Positions 42,933 through 52,175 of a DNA stretch of 64,000 nucleotides are shown piece by piece. Each line of letters starts with the position of its first letter. The first letter of the stretch is position 1. Source of the stretch: Bacillota bacterium (GTDB taxonomy: Bacteria > Bacillota_I > Bacilli_A > RF39 > UBA660); contig SVAU01000004.1 of the NCBI GenBank assembly GCA_015059245.1, positions 79,205 through 143,204 of the forward strand, given 5' to 3'. The position numbers were made by a program, and so were the translations under genes. The notes below the pieces were generated by a model that saw only the letters and a list, made by a program, of their open reading frames with translations, ran no database searches and was not told the origin of the DNA.

Positions 42933-43301
42933 TTATTGAGCATCAGTTGAATTGAAAAGTTGCATTGCTTCTTCTTCAAGAGTTTTATTAGCATTAGATA
43001 CAACATTAACATTGTCTAATGTAGCATCAATATACTTTCCAAATTCTTTAATAGCTGTTTCTAATTCATTCCATTTGTTGTTAATAACATTAGATCCACT
43101 ACCAGTCATAGCAGTTCCACCGCTACCAAAACTTGAATCGATTAATGAAGTACCTTCATTTAATGCTGTTAATGCATCATTTAAGAATCCATTAATAGCA
43201 GAACGTTTAGAGCTGATTACATCATAATCAAATTTTTCAGCAGTACCTGCTCCTCCACCTGCTCCACCAGCAGTTGTAGCATAAAAATTTTCTGTAGACA
43301 T
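42933..43301 (-). CDS. FDY-type small T7SS protein (two-gene unit)
   Basis: 122 residues. A Gly/Ala-rich leader (about 8-20) precedes KFDYDVISSKRSA, then GSGGTAMTGSGSNVINNKWNEL and a final helix with ANKTLEEEAMQLF. It matches the family pattern with K-W-N in place of L-W-N. GGAGG precedes the ATG. It follows the WXG100 gene at 43316-43615 by 14 bases. Confidence 0.75.
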   Translation of the reverse strand: MSTENFYATTAGGAGGGAGTAEKFDYDVISSKRSAINGFLNDALTALNEGTSLIDSSFGSGGTAMTGSGSNVINNKWNELETAIKEFGKYIDATLDNVNVVSNANKTLEEEAMQLFNSTDAQ

Positions 43302-43315
43302 ATTCTTTCTCCTCC

Positions 43316-43615
43316 CTATTGTCCGCCACCAAATAATCCTTGATTATTTTGTGTAGTAGCTTGTGCAGATGATGATAATGATTGTAATTTACTTACCCAT
43401 CCGCCAATTTCATTTGATAATGGTGTTATTGTGTCTTTTCTATAATTTTCACAATATGTTCTAAATGCTTCATAAGATGCACCAGACCAACTTTCACCCA
43501 TTGCAGATACTTCACTGAAAATACCTTCAATAGCAGTGTTGAACTTTGTTAAAACACCATTTAAGCTTTCAGCAGTGTTGCCGATTGCATTCCAGTCGTA
43601 TGACATTCCTGACAT
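43316..43615 (-). CDS. WXG100 protein (two-gene unit)
   Basis: 99 residues from ATG 43615, which has GGAGGTG six bases upstream; an ATG five codons earlier is rejected. SYDWNAIGNTAESL helix, GESWSGASYEAF turn (WSG near 43-45), second helix with YCENYRKDTI, and a Gln/Gly-rich end. A canonical T7SS small substrate, first gene of its unit. Confidence 0.92.
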   Translation of the reverse strand: MSGMSYDWNAIGNTAESLNGVLTKFNTAIEGIFSEVSAMGESWSGASYEAFRTYCENYRKDTITPLSNEIGGWVSKLQSLSSSAQATTQNNQGLFGGGQ

Positions 43616-43700
43616 ACAATTCACCTCCAAATAATTTTTATAAGTAAATATAAGTTAAAAGAATTCATACCCTTCATTACATTATATCCTTACTAATAAA

Positions 43701-43729
43701 ATCATAAAATAAAATCAATTTAAAGTCAA
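43701..43729 (-). promoter_or_regulatory. Sigma-A promoter of the WXG100/FDY two-gene unit
   Basis: TTGACT (43724-43729), 17 bases, TATGAT (43701-43706) on the minus strand. Another TTGACA (43746-43751) lies 22 bases upstream. Confidence 0.65.
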
Positions 43730-43762
43730 TAAAATACGTAAAAAGTGTCAATAAAACATAAA

Positions 43763-45547
43763 CTATTCAACAGTAACACTCTTAGCCAAATTTCTTGGTT
43801 TATCGATATCACAACCATTAAATTTTGCAACATAATACGCAAGCAATTGGCACTTAACAATTGCAAGTATAGGACTTACTAACTCATGTACCTTAGGTAT
43901 AGTAACCATTACATCATAAATATCTTCATCCATTATTGGATCATTAGTAATAACAATACTTAACGCCCCTCTAGCACATACTTCTTTAACATTGCTTAAT
44001 GTTTTATATTTAATGTCATCATCAGTAATAATACTTATTACAGGAGTTCCCTTTTCTACTAAACTTATAGTTCCATGTTTTAATTCTCCTGCTGCATAAG
44101 CTTCACTATGTATATAACTTATTTCTTTTAGTTTTAAAGAAGCTTCCATACATAGAGTATAATCTATCTTTCTACCTAAATAGAATACATGTTTCTTTTT
44201 ATAAATCTTCTTAGCTATCTTCTCTAATGACTTAGTATCTACTAATACTTCTTCAATTAACTTACCTAAGTTATCATATTCTTCTAAGATACCTTCTCCT
44301 AAATTGCCTTTCTTAATACCTAAATACATAGCTATTAAAGACAACATCATTAATTGACAACTATAAGCTTTAGTAGTAGCAACTGCTATTTCTGGTCCTG
44401 CTTTAATATATAAAACTTTATCAGCTTCTCTAGCTATAGAAGAACCAACTACATTAACTATAGCTAATGTATCAATACCTTGTTCTTTTGCTTTTCTTAA
44501 CACCGCTAAAGTATCAGCAGTTTCACCACTTTGACTAATTAAAATAATTAGATGCTTCTTACTATAAATATGTTCTGTATATCTATATTCTGATGCTATA
44601 TCAACATACACAGGAACTTCTCCATATTTAGTTATTAATGCTTTACCAACTAATCCTACATGATAAGCACTACCACAACCAATTATATCTATAGCATCAT
44701 ATTTTTCTAAACCAGACATTCTCTCTTTCAAAGAATCAAAAGAATGAATATATTCACCAATAGTATCCATTATTACTTTAGGTTGTTCATATATTTCTTT
44801 TAACATAAAATGATCATAACCATTTTTCATAGCAGATTCTCTACTAGCTTCAAATGTATTTAAAGTCTTATCAACTACATTACCATCTTTATCATAAATA
44901 GTAACATCATCTTTATCTAATACTGCATATTCATCATTTAATAGTAAATAATACATATTAGTATATTCAAGTATTGCAGGTACATCACTTGCTATAAAAT
45001 TACCATCTTTAGAAACACCTATAATAAGTGGACTATCTTTTCTAATAGTATAGATTTTATCATCACCATCTACTATTATTCCTAAAGCATAACTACCTAT
45101 TAATTTATTCTTTAATTCTTTAAGAACAACTAACATATCATTTGTTTCTAGATACAATTTATTAATTAATGCAGCTACTACTTCACTATCAGTTTCACTT
45201 AAATAATCATAACTGCCTAATTCTTTTCTTAATTCATTATAATTTTCTACAATACCATTATGTACTAATGTAATCTTACCTACTTTATGAGGATGACTAT
45301 TTTCATCACTTGGTTTACCATGAGTAGCCCATCTAGTATGACCTATACCAATAGTACTAGGTATTTCCATATCTAAATCTTTCTTAAGGTTTTCTATTCT
45401 ACCTTCTGCTTTTTCAATATTAATTTGTTTATTAGTTACATATGCAATACCTGCACTATCATAACCTCTATATTCTAGTGATTCTAAACCACTAATAATC
45501 TTTTGGATACAGTTATCCTTACCTACATATCCAACTATTCCACACAT
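43763..45547 (-). CDS. glmS: Glutamine-fructose-6-phosphate aminotransferase (isomerising)
   Basis: Makes glucosamine 6-phosphate for cell-wall synthesis from fructose 6-phosphate and glutamine. 594 residues from ATG 45547 (GGAGG eight bases upstream), so that the catalytic Cys is residue 2 (CGIVGYVG), as required. The glutaminase domain (about 1-230) is followed by two SIS domains (about 275-415 and 445-585) with GCGSAYHVGL and SQSGETADTL, and ends KSVTVE as in the family. Regulated by the ribozyme upstream. Confidence 0.97.
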   Translation of the reverse strand: MCGIVGYVGKDNCIQKIISGLESLEYRGYDSAGIAYVTNKQINIEKAEGRIENLKKDLDMEIPSTIGIGHTRWATHGKPSDENSHPHKVGKITLVHNGIVENYNELRKELGSYDYLSETDSEVVAALINKLYLETNDMLVVLKELKNKLIGSYALGIIVDGDDKIYTIRKDSPLIIGVSKDGNFIASDVPAILEYTNMYYLLLNDEYAVLDKDDVTIYDKDGNVVDKTLNTFEASRESAMKNGYDHFMLKEIYEQPKVIMDTIGEYIHSFDSLKERMSGLEKYDAIDIIGCGSAYHVGLVGKALITKYGEVPVYVDIASEYRYTEHIYSKKHLIILISQSGETADTLAVLRKAKEQGIDTLAIVNVVGSSIAREADKVLYIKAGPEIAVATTKAYSCQLMMLSLIAMYLGIKKGNLGEGILEEYDNLGKLIEEVLVDTKSLEKIAKKIYKKKHVFYLGRKIDYTLCMEASLKLKEISYIHSEAYAAGELKHGTISLVEKGTPVISIITDDDIKYKTLSNVKEVCARGALSIVITNDPIMDEDIYDVMVTIPKVHELVSPILAIVKCQLLAYYVAKFNGCDIDKPRNLAKSVTVE

Positions 45548-45604
45548 AAAAAATTCCTCCATACAAAAAAATATGGAAGAATATCGTTTGTTATAATTTT
45601 GATT

Positions 45605-45712
45605 TTACTTTTTAGATATCCTTAACGTTTCCATTACTACGTAGTAGCACCCGCCGAATCTTTCGAAAACTACTAACCTCGTCATCCATAATGGACCTGG
45701 CGCTAGCCTAAT
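45605..45712 (-). ncRNA. glmS ribozyme/riboswitch
   Basis: In the glmS leader. The cleavage-site motif AGCGCC is at 45699-45704, with cleavage expected between A 45704 and G 45703. GACGAGG follows, and the CGAAAGATTCGGCGGGTG block (near 45648-45665) matches the conserved core of glmS ribozymes. Glucosamine 6-phosphate acts as cofactor for self-cleavage and lowers glmS mRNA. A 64-codon open frame across this RNA is not a gene. The exact 3' limit is approximate. Confidence 0.93.
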
Positions 45713-45745
45713 ACTACACTCCTCTATTGCATTTGGCTTTAATCC

Positions 45746-45775
45746 ATTATATGCAAATAAAATAAATAAAGTCAA
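45746..45775 (-). promoter_or_regulatory. Sigma-A promoter of glmS
   Basis: TTGACT (45770-45775), 18 bases, TATAAT (45746-45751) on the minus strand, about 35 bases before the ribozyme cleavage site. Confidence 0.75.
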
Positions 45776-45810
45776 AAAAAAGAAATAAATTAGTGTCAAT
45801 TTACTTCTTC

Positions 45811-46308
45811 TTAACTTATTACTAAACTATCTAATATTGTATCTACACTATCAAGAACAATATCATAAACTTCACTATCTGCTTGATAATAAGCAATAAT
45901 CAACTTATTACCTTTCTTATATACATTAACCAATACTTGTTCCATATCTTTTTCATATAAATAAGAATAAGCTTCATATTTACTATCTACATCATCACTT
46001 ATATTTATTAGTTTATAATCTTTATTCTGTTCTTCTATAGAATACATAATATCTTGTATTAAATATTTTAATTCAGTATCTACATAATTATCTTCTAATA
46101 TTTTACTTTGAATACTAATAATACTTCCGGTCTTCTTATGTTTTAATGTAAACTCTCCCTTGCTTACTAATTTCCAAGTACTATCATATTTTACATTAAA
46201 TACTCCATCTTTACTTTTACTCATATCAACAGAATAAGAAACACCTAAAGCTACTATAAATCCTATAAAGAATAGTATTACCATTATTTTAAATCTCTTA
46301 TTTTTCAT
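45811..46308 (-). CDS. Membrane-anchored or secreted protein, unknown
   Basis: 165 residues. An N-terminal basic and hydrophobic segment (about 5-27) is a signal anchor. The rest is an alpha/beta domain (KYDSTWKLVSKGEFTLKHKKTGSIIS start) reminiscent of PsbP-like or DUF-type domains in other low-GC Gram-positives, without catalytic motifs. It lies one base after the 529-residue gene and is the last gene of a three-gene unit with it and the metallopeptidase. Confidence 0.65.
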   Translation of the reverse strand: MKNKRFKIMVILFFIGFIVALGVSYSVDMSKSKDGVFNVKYDSTWKLVSKGEFTLKHKKTGSIISIQSKILEDNYVDTELKYLIQDIMYSIEEQNKDYKLINISDDVDSKYEAYSYLYEKDMEQVLVNVYKKGNKLIIAYYQADSEVYDIVLDSVDTILDSLVIS

Positions 46309-46309
46309 A

Positions 46310-47899
46310 CTATATCTCCATTATTAGAATAATCAAATAATTAAAATTATCTTTTAATATTATTTGATATTCATCGTTCTTATAAATATATTTTTGATCA
46401 TTATAGAATGTTAATTCATAACCTTTTTTTAGTAATTCTTCTGTAAAATTAGAAGCTAAATAAATAGAATTTAACATACCTTTAGTATCATTATAATATC
46501 TTAAAGAAACAATACCATCTTTATAACTAGACTTTACTAATTTCATAGTAATATTCTTATCTAAGTTACCAATACCTTTAATACTATTCCATTTATCTTT
46601 ACCTAATTCGTTATATACTTTTTCTTCATTTATATCAATATAATAGTTTTCTTTAAACTTATTAATATCAGTATATTTAATATCTTCATAATTAGTATTT
46701 ATTAATTTATTTTGAATACCTTTTAAGTAATTAGTACTATTTGCATATGATAATTCAGAATATAATTTATCACCTACATTAAATCCTATAACTTCATTAT
46801 ATTCATTAAATAAAGCACTACCTATATCACTAGAACTTAATGCAAACATATTCTTTATTTTACCATTTCTTACTGACATATTAGTTCCATAATTAATACT
46901 AAATCCACTATTATACTTACTATTAATAGTAAATACTTTATTACTAGAATATAACTCAGTAGTATCGCCTAAAGTGACTCTCTTACCTGTTTCTTTATTT
47001 ATCTTAAATATAACTACATCATATGTTGAATCAGCAGCTACAACTCCTAAAACATCATATGTATTACCATTACAATCATTAACATAAATATAATCTCCAT
47101 CAGTTAAAAATTGTTTAAATAAAGACCAAGTAGTAACTACGATACCTTCTCTTAGATAAAAACCACTACCATAAATATGTTTATCTCCCATAGCAGTAAT
47201 TTGTAAAACACTATCTTTATTATGATTATATATATCTAATAATTTATCATCACTTACTATAGTATTATTATTACCATCTAAAGATAACTTGTTATAAGAA
47301 TCACCTATTATTTTACCAGTTTCTTCCTTATATCCTATTTCTTCAAAATAAGTATTTAAATTATCTTTAAAAGATATCCATGGATAAAATACTCTATACT
47401 CTCCATTATTATTCTTTAACCAATAACTAAGTACAATATCTTTCTTTTTATCATTAACTAAAGCATCTTTTACATAAACAAAACTCATTACATCATTTTC
47501 ATTAAAGTTAGATGTTTTAATATCAATAATATCTCCAAGTACTATTTTATTTTTTTCTATTTGATCTAAATAAGTATCAAGAAACATAACACCAGATAAT
47601 GTTTCAAATCCATCATCATTACTAATATATAAATAATTAGTTATCTCTTTTTTTATTGTTTTTTTATCACTACCATTAAAAGATATATCAACTATCTTTT
47701 TAGATAATTGTATAGCTTTCATATCATTAGTTGAAATATTATAAAAACCTTTTAAATCTATTTTATATTTCTTATCTAATTTATCTATTACATTATCACT
47801 TTTACCAGTAACATTAACTTTATCCATATCTATACTAAAAGCCTTAACATCACAAATAAATACTAAAGATAGAATTAATGTAAATATAATTTTTTTCAT
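46310..47899 (-). CDS. Exported trypsin/HtrA-like protein with lost catalytic residues
   Basis: 529 residues with a signal peptide (1-20, ending DVKA). Residues about 225-390 follow the trypsin-like HtrA fold: GSGFYLREGIVVTTWSLFK corresponds to GSGFxxxxxGxxxTNxHV, YDVVIFKI to the Asp loop, and SSSDIGSALFNEYNEVIGFN to the Ser loop GNSGGPL. The catalytic His is replaced in VTTWSLF, the Ser falls on Ile in SDIGSAL, and only Asp is retained. Hence a probable pseudoprotease. Residues 30-220 and 400-529 belong to no family I recognise. It is encoded with a membrane metallopeptidase upstream. Confidence 0.65.
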   Translation of the reverse strand: MKKIIFTLILSLVFICDVKAFSIDMDKVNVTGKSDNVIDKLDKKYKIDLKGFYNISTNDMKAIQLSKKIVDISFNGSDKKTIKKEITNYLYISNDDGFETLSGVMFLDTYLDQIEKNKIVLGDIIDIKTSNFNENDVMSFVYVKDALVNDKKKDIVLSYWLKNNNGEYRVFYPWISFKDNLNTYFEEIGYKEETGKIIGDSYNKLSLDGNNNTIVSDDKLLDIYNHNKDSVLQITAMGDKHIYGSGFYLREGIVVTTWSLFKQFLTDGDYIYVNDCNGNTYDVLGVVAADSTYDVVIFKINKETGKRVTLGDTTELYSSNKVFTINSKYNSGFSINYGTNMSVRNGKIKNMFALSSSDIGSALFNEYNEVIGFNVGDKLYSELSYANSTNYLKGIQNKLINTNYEDIKYTDINKFKENYYIDINEEKVYNELGKDKWNSIKGIGNLDKNITMKLVKSSYKDGIVSLRYYNDTKGMLNSIYLASNFTEELLKKGYELTFYNDQKYIYKNDEYQIILKDNFNYLIILIMEI

Positions 47900-47911
47900 A
47901 CCACAAACCTC

Positions 47912-49534
47912 CTATAATTTAGTATTTAATACTTTCATAATCATTCTACTAGCAGGTTTAGCATTATTACCATTTATATAACAATCATGGAATGCTTCTG
48001 CAATAGTTTCATCATATATATATGAACCAGTATTATCTTTAGCTACTGCATATTTAGAAATACTTTCTCTAAATCCTAAGAATGTTAAGTTATTACCATA
48101 AACTTTTATATATTCTTCATAAGCTTCTTCAAGTAGAATTCTACTAAAATTACCAGTATTAAAATCATCATATACATTATATAACTTAGAAGCTTGTCCA
48201 GTAGTAACATAATTTAGTTTACTACTTTGATAATAATTTAACAATGCTACATAAGATAAATAATGACCAAATTCATGAGCTACTGTACTACTTCTAGTCG
48301 CATTAGGTGGAAAATACCCACTTTTAGATCCATAGCTTACTGAATTGTTTATCTTAGAAAGATTTAAATAATAGTTTGCATTTAATATAATTTGTGTCTT
48401 ACTTCCAACCGGATATCCAGAACCAGTATCACTAGTAACAAAAGTGAATATCGGCATAAAAGCAGCCATATAAGAACTACCACTTGCTACATTAGCTAAA
48501 GTTATATTAGTTAAATAATTTCTTGCAGTAGGATAATTATTATATATATAGGCTACTACATTTTTAATTTCATTAGCAAATTCTTCATCCATTTCGCATA
48601 GATTAACAGCTACTATTCCATAATTATTTATAATTTGATTTTCAATATTAATTATATTAGCAGGACATCCTTGCTTTTGTTTTAAACTATCAGTTCTAAT
48701 AACTTCATATACATCACCAATACCATGTAATGTAAACATCTTAAAGTATTGATTATCATAAACTATTTTAGTTTTACCTAAAGCACTAGTAGTACCTTCT
48801 TGACCAGATTTAGATACACCATCGTATCCTGAATAATCTATTCCACTAGTAGCAGTATTATCACCAACTTGATTACCACTTTCATCAAAATAATAATCTA
48901 CACCACTAATATTAAATATTAATCCTATAACTAATACCCATATAGTAATAATAATCATATAATAGAAAATATCACCTGTAGAAAAACCATTATTCTTTCT
49001 TTTTTCTCTACCAACAAATTCTACTTTAATCAACTTACCATATTTAGAAATACCACCTTTCATTATAGGATTACCATAATGTTTAGTAGTTTTACTTCCA
49101 ACATGTTTTACTTGTTCATGTCCTTCACTTTTTAATAACGCTAAAGATACTTTTGGTGCTCTTTTAACTCTACCTAATGTATATGTTTTAGCATTAATTT
49201 CTTTAGCAGTCTTTTTATGTTGCTCACTTAAATTATTATTTTTTTTGCTATCTTTAACTACAGTAAATAAACCTTTCTTATTAGTATCTTTACTACTAGT
49301 TATTGTTTTATTAGTAGTTTGTTTAGTTGTAGTAGTTTTACCTCCATCAACCATACCACCTACATTAAATATATCTTTATTATTAGAAAACTCTTTTTCT
49401 AATATATTACTCATATTATTTCTTATTTGTTTATTATTAGTATTCTTCTCTACTTCAGGTATAAACAAAGATTTACAATGAGGGCAAATAGACTTATGGC
49501 CTTGTACTTCTTTTTTACATTTACTACAAATCAT
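47912..49534 (-). CDS. Membrane-anchored zinc metallopeptidase with N-terminal zinc ribbon
   Basis: 540 residues. A cytoplasmic zinc ribbon (Cys3, Cys6, Cys17, Cys20) is followed by a Lys/Asn-rich linker (about 25-180), one membrane helix (about 187-210) and an extracellular domain with the HExxH motif HEFGH (near 423-427) and a downstream Glu-rich helix TIAEAFHD (near 510) that may supply the third ligand. It probably cleaves surface or secreted proteins; the substrate is unknown. First of three genes; the pseudoprotease follows 12 bases later, so they may act on a common target (inference). Confidence 0.7.
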   Translation of the reverse strand: MICSKCKKEVQGHKSICPHCKSLFIPEVEKNTNNKQIRNNMSNILEKEFSNNKDIFNVGGMVDGGKTTTTKQTTNKTITSSKDTNKKGLFTVVKDSKKNNNLSEQHKKTAKEINAKTYTLGRVKRAPKVSLALLKSEGHEQVKHVGSKTTKHYGNPIMKGGISKYGKLIKVEFVGREKRKNNGFSTGDIFYYMIIITIWVLVIGLIFNISGVDYYFDESGNQVGDNTATSGIDYSGYDGVSKSGQEGTTSALGKTKIVYDNQYFKMFTLHGIGDVYEVIRTDSLKQKQGCPANIINIENQIINNYGIVAVNLCEMDEEFANEIKNVVAYIYNNYPTARNYLTNITLANVASGSSYMAAFMPIFTFVTSDTGSGYPVGSKTQIILNANYYLNLSKINNSVSYGSKSGYFPPNATRSSTVAHEFGHYLSYVALLNYYQSSKLNYVTTGQASKLYNVYDDFNTGNFSRILLEEAYEEYIKVYGNNLTFLGFRESISKYAVAKDNTGSYIYDETIAEAFHDCYINGNNAKPASRMIMKVLNTKL

Positions 49535-49587
49535 ATCTACACCTCCACTATCTTATTAATTATATCATAATTTACAAGTATCATACA

Positions 49588-49616
49588 TAAAAAAAGAAGA
49601 AGATTACTCTTCTTCT
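49588..49616 (-). terminator. Intrinsic terminator of ftsK
   Basis: AGAAGAAG/CTTCTTCT hairpin (49595-49602 and 49609-49616) with a T run on the minus strand. Confidence 0.8.
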
Positions 49617-51877
49617 CCCCCACCATCTCTACCTAGTAAAACTTCTCTAGGTTTACTTCCATTTTGAGGACCTATAATTCCTCTTTCTTCTAGTAAATCT
49701 ATTATTCTAGCAGCTCTATTATATCCAAGTCTAAATCTTCTTTGAATTAATGAAGCACTTATTTTACCTGTTTCAACAGCAAATTCATATATTTCATTAT
49801 ATAATGGATCATCAAATGATTCTTTATCTCCAGATACTGGATTATGTTCTTCTTCAATCGCTCTATTTAATGAATCATCGTATTGTGCTCTTTGTTGTCC
49901 ACAAACATATTCTATTACTCTAGCTATTTCATCATCAGTAATGAAACATCCTTGAATACGTCTTGGACTATTTTCACCCATAGGTAAATATAACATATCA
50001 CCTTTACCTAATAGTTTTTCTGCACCTGCCATATCTAATATTGTTCTAGAGTCAATTTGTGATGCAACTGCAAATGATATACGTGATGGTATATTAGCTT
50101 TAACAACACCTGTAATAACATCTGTACTAGGTCTTTGTGTAGCAACAATTAAATGGATACCAGCAGCACGAGCCATTTGCGTAATTCTCATAATAGAATC
50201 TTCAACTTCTTTAGAAGCTACTAACATTAAGTCTGCTAACTCATCAATAATAACAACTAAGTAATACATCTTTTCTTGGTTAAATGTTGGATCTTTTTCT
50301 TTTTGTTTATCAACCCATTCATTATAAGAAGCAATATTCTTAACACCAGTTTCACTAAATGTTTCATATCTATCTTCCATCATTGCAACTACTCTTTGTA
50401 AAGCAGTATTAGCTTTCTTAGGATCAGTTACAACTGGCCATAATAAATGAGGAACTCCATTATAGTTAGATAATTCAACCTTCTTAGGGTCAACTAATAC
50501 TAACTTAACTTCATCTGGTCTATATTTCATTAACATAGTAGCAATAAAACTGTTAATACATACTGACTTACCTGAACCAGTAGAACCAGCAACTAATAAG
50601 TGTGGCATCTTAGCTATATCAGCAGTTTGTACTCTACCCATTAAGTCTTTACCTAACGATACAAGTATTTTAGCTTTTTCTTGTTCTTTAGGAACATTAC
50701 CTAATACTTCTCTTATCTTAACGGCAGTAACACCAGGATTTGGTATTTCTATACCAACAGTACTCTTACCTGGTATCGGAGCTTCTATACGTACATCTTT
50801 AGCAGCTAATGCTAATGCTATTTCTTTATTAATACTTAAAATTCTACTTACCTTAGTACCACTTGGTATAGCTACTTCATATTGTGTAACAGCAGGTCCA
50901 ACATGTATTTCTACAACAGTACCCTTAATTTGGAAATCTGCAAGTACTCTTTCAAGTATAATCTTATTACTCTTAGTAAAATCATTATTAATTCTTTGAT
51001 TTCTAGGAACTTCATCTAATAAATTAATACTAGGTAATGTATAAATTCCCATAGGAGAAGCAAAAGATAATTGAGTAGTATTTTCTAACTTAACTTCTTC
51101 TTGTATCTCAGTAGATACTGTAACAGGACTAACCTCTTCTGTTTTATTCTTTTTACCAAGTAAAGGCAACGTAGCAGTCTTAGCTAAATCTTTTAAAGAT
51201 AAAGGAGCATCTTTTTCATCGTCATAATCTTCTACAACTTCTTCGTCATCATCATCTTCTTGAGCAGCTAATCTTTCTTCACGTTTACGTTCAATACTTT
51301 CTCTTATATTACTAAATACATCAGCTAAATTAACTTCAAATAACATTACTAACGCAACAATTGCTAATGTTACTAGAACTATTATAGTACCAGTTGTACC
51401 AAACATTTTATCAAGTAATGTAGCACAACCTGCACCAATAATACCTCCACCAATATTTAGTTCTTTATTACCACTAGACATTATAGAAGCACCATCTTTA
51501 ATAGTACCTATTCTCTCTTGATATGTATTTATAGTTGAATCAATAATTTGATCAGCACCATAGTTCCTTACATATCCAAAATGTGCAGCAACAAATATTA
51601 CAATAAGTAATATATATAATCCCATAAGTCTTGTTGAAAAGAATGTTGGTAACTTTCTCATTATTAACATGTATCCACCCATATAAATAAGTAAACCAAG
51701 TACTAATATCCACCATTCTCCCATTAAGAACATAGCGAATTTTTTAATAAATAAACCAACTGGTCCAAACCCTAACCCGATTATACCAATAAGTATCAAT
51801 ATAATACCGATAATTTCGACACTATATGAAACTTCACTTTTTTCTTGTTTTTTTGATGTCTTTCTCTTTTTAGCCAT
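49604..51877 (-). CDS. ftsK: FtsK/SpoIIIE DNA translocase
   Basis: 757 residues. Four N-terminal membrane helices (about 20-190), an acidic linker, the alpha domain and a RecA-like motor with Walker A AGSTGSGKSVC (near 433) and Walker B VVIIDELADLM (near 545), then a C-terminal gamma winged helix (about 680-745) that reads chromosome polarity sequences. Length and domain order match SpoIIIE/SftA-type translocases; SpoIIIE is needed in sporulation, FtsK in division. It is unrelated to the T7SS EssC motor despite the shared family. Confidence 0.95.
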   Translation of the reverse strand: MAKKRKTSKKQEKSEVSYSVEIIGIILILIGIIGLGFGPVGLFIKKFAMFLMGEWWILVLGLLIYMGGYMLIMRKLPTFFSTRLMGLYILLIVIFVAAHFGYVRNYGADQIIDSTINTYQERIGTIKDGASIMSSGNKELNIGGGIIGAGCATLLDKMFGTTGTIIVLVTLAIVALVMLFEVNLADVFSNIRESIERKREERLAAQEDDDDEEVVEDYDDEKDAPLSLKDLAKTATLPLLGKKNKTEEVSPVTVSTEIQEEVKLENTTQLSFASPMGIYTLPSINLLDEVPRNQRINNDFTKSNKIILERVLADFQIKGTVVEIHVGPAVTQYEVAIPSGTKVSRILSINKEIALALAAKDVRIEAPIPGKSTVGIEIPNPGVTAVKIREVLGNVPKEQEKAKILVSLGKDLMGRVQTADIAKMPHLLVAGSTGSGKSVCINSFIATMLMKYRPDEVKLVLVDPKKVELSNYNGVPHLLWPVVTDPKKANTALQRVVAMMEDRYETFSETGVKNIASYNEWVDKQKEKDPTFNQEKMYYLVVIIDELADLMLVASKEVEDSIMRITQMARAAGIHLIVATQRPSTDVITGVVKANIPSRISFAVASQIDSRTILDMAGAEKLLGKGDMLYLPMGENSPRRIQGCFITDDEIARVIEYVCGQQRAQYDDSLNRAIEEEHNPVSGDKESFDDPLYNEIYEFAVETGKISASLIQRRFRLGYNRAARIIDLLEERGIIGPQNGSKPREVLLGRDGGGEEE

Positions 51878-51921
51878 ATTATCTCACCATACTAATTATA
51901 TCATAAATACTTAGATAAGAC

Positions 51922-51948
51922 CAAAAAGAAAAAGAGGTCTTTCCTCTT
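51922..51948 (-). terminator. Intrinsic terminator after the YjcZ-like gene
   Basis: AAGAGG/CCTCTT hairpin (51932-51937 and 51943-51948) with a T-rich run on the minus strand. Confidence 0.7.
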
Positions 51949-52050
51949 ATTTAACAGAAAATAAAGTTACAAAGTATAATACTTATAAAAATGTATAAAA
52001 TAATTACTATAAAAGAATTATTTATTAGTTTACTCTTTTTCTTAAAAAAA

Positions 52051-52143
52051 CTAAATATAAGCCCCTACTATAATAATTAATAATATGAATAGTACTAAGA
52101 TGATAGCAGGACCTAGATTATTATTATGTCCACAATTGTTCAT
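52051..52143 (-). CDS. Tiny 30-residue YjcZ-like membrane peptide
   Basis: 30 residues: a polar start MNNCGHNNN followed by one hydrophobic helix (AIILVLFILLIIIVGA) and a Tyr-Ile end. This helix closely matches the conserved FALIVVLFILLIIVGA helix of YjcZ-family sporulation peptides of Bacilli (shorter Gly/Tyr part here). A full GGAGG site lies seven bases before the ATG, a SigK-like promoter is at 52176-52204 and a terminator follows. Found between ftsK and prsA in what otherwise would be a 388-base gap. Role probably in the spore envelope (inference). Confidence 0.75.
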   Translation of the reverse strand: MNNCGHNNNLGPAIILVLFILLIIIVGAYI

Positions 52144-52175
52144 AAACCATCCTCCTTTACTTGTCTTTTCATTAT

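Noticed and set aside
45605..45799. 64-codon open frame on the minus strand upstream of glmS
   Set aside because: It runs across the glmS ribozyme core and the promoter; the sequence is explained by conserved RNA.
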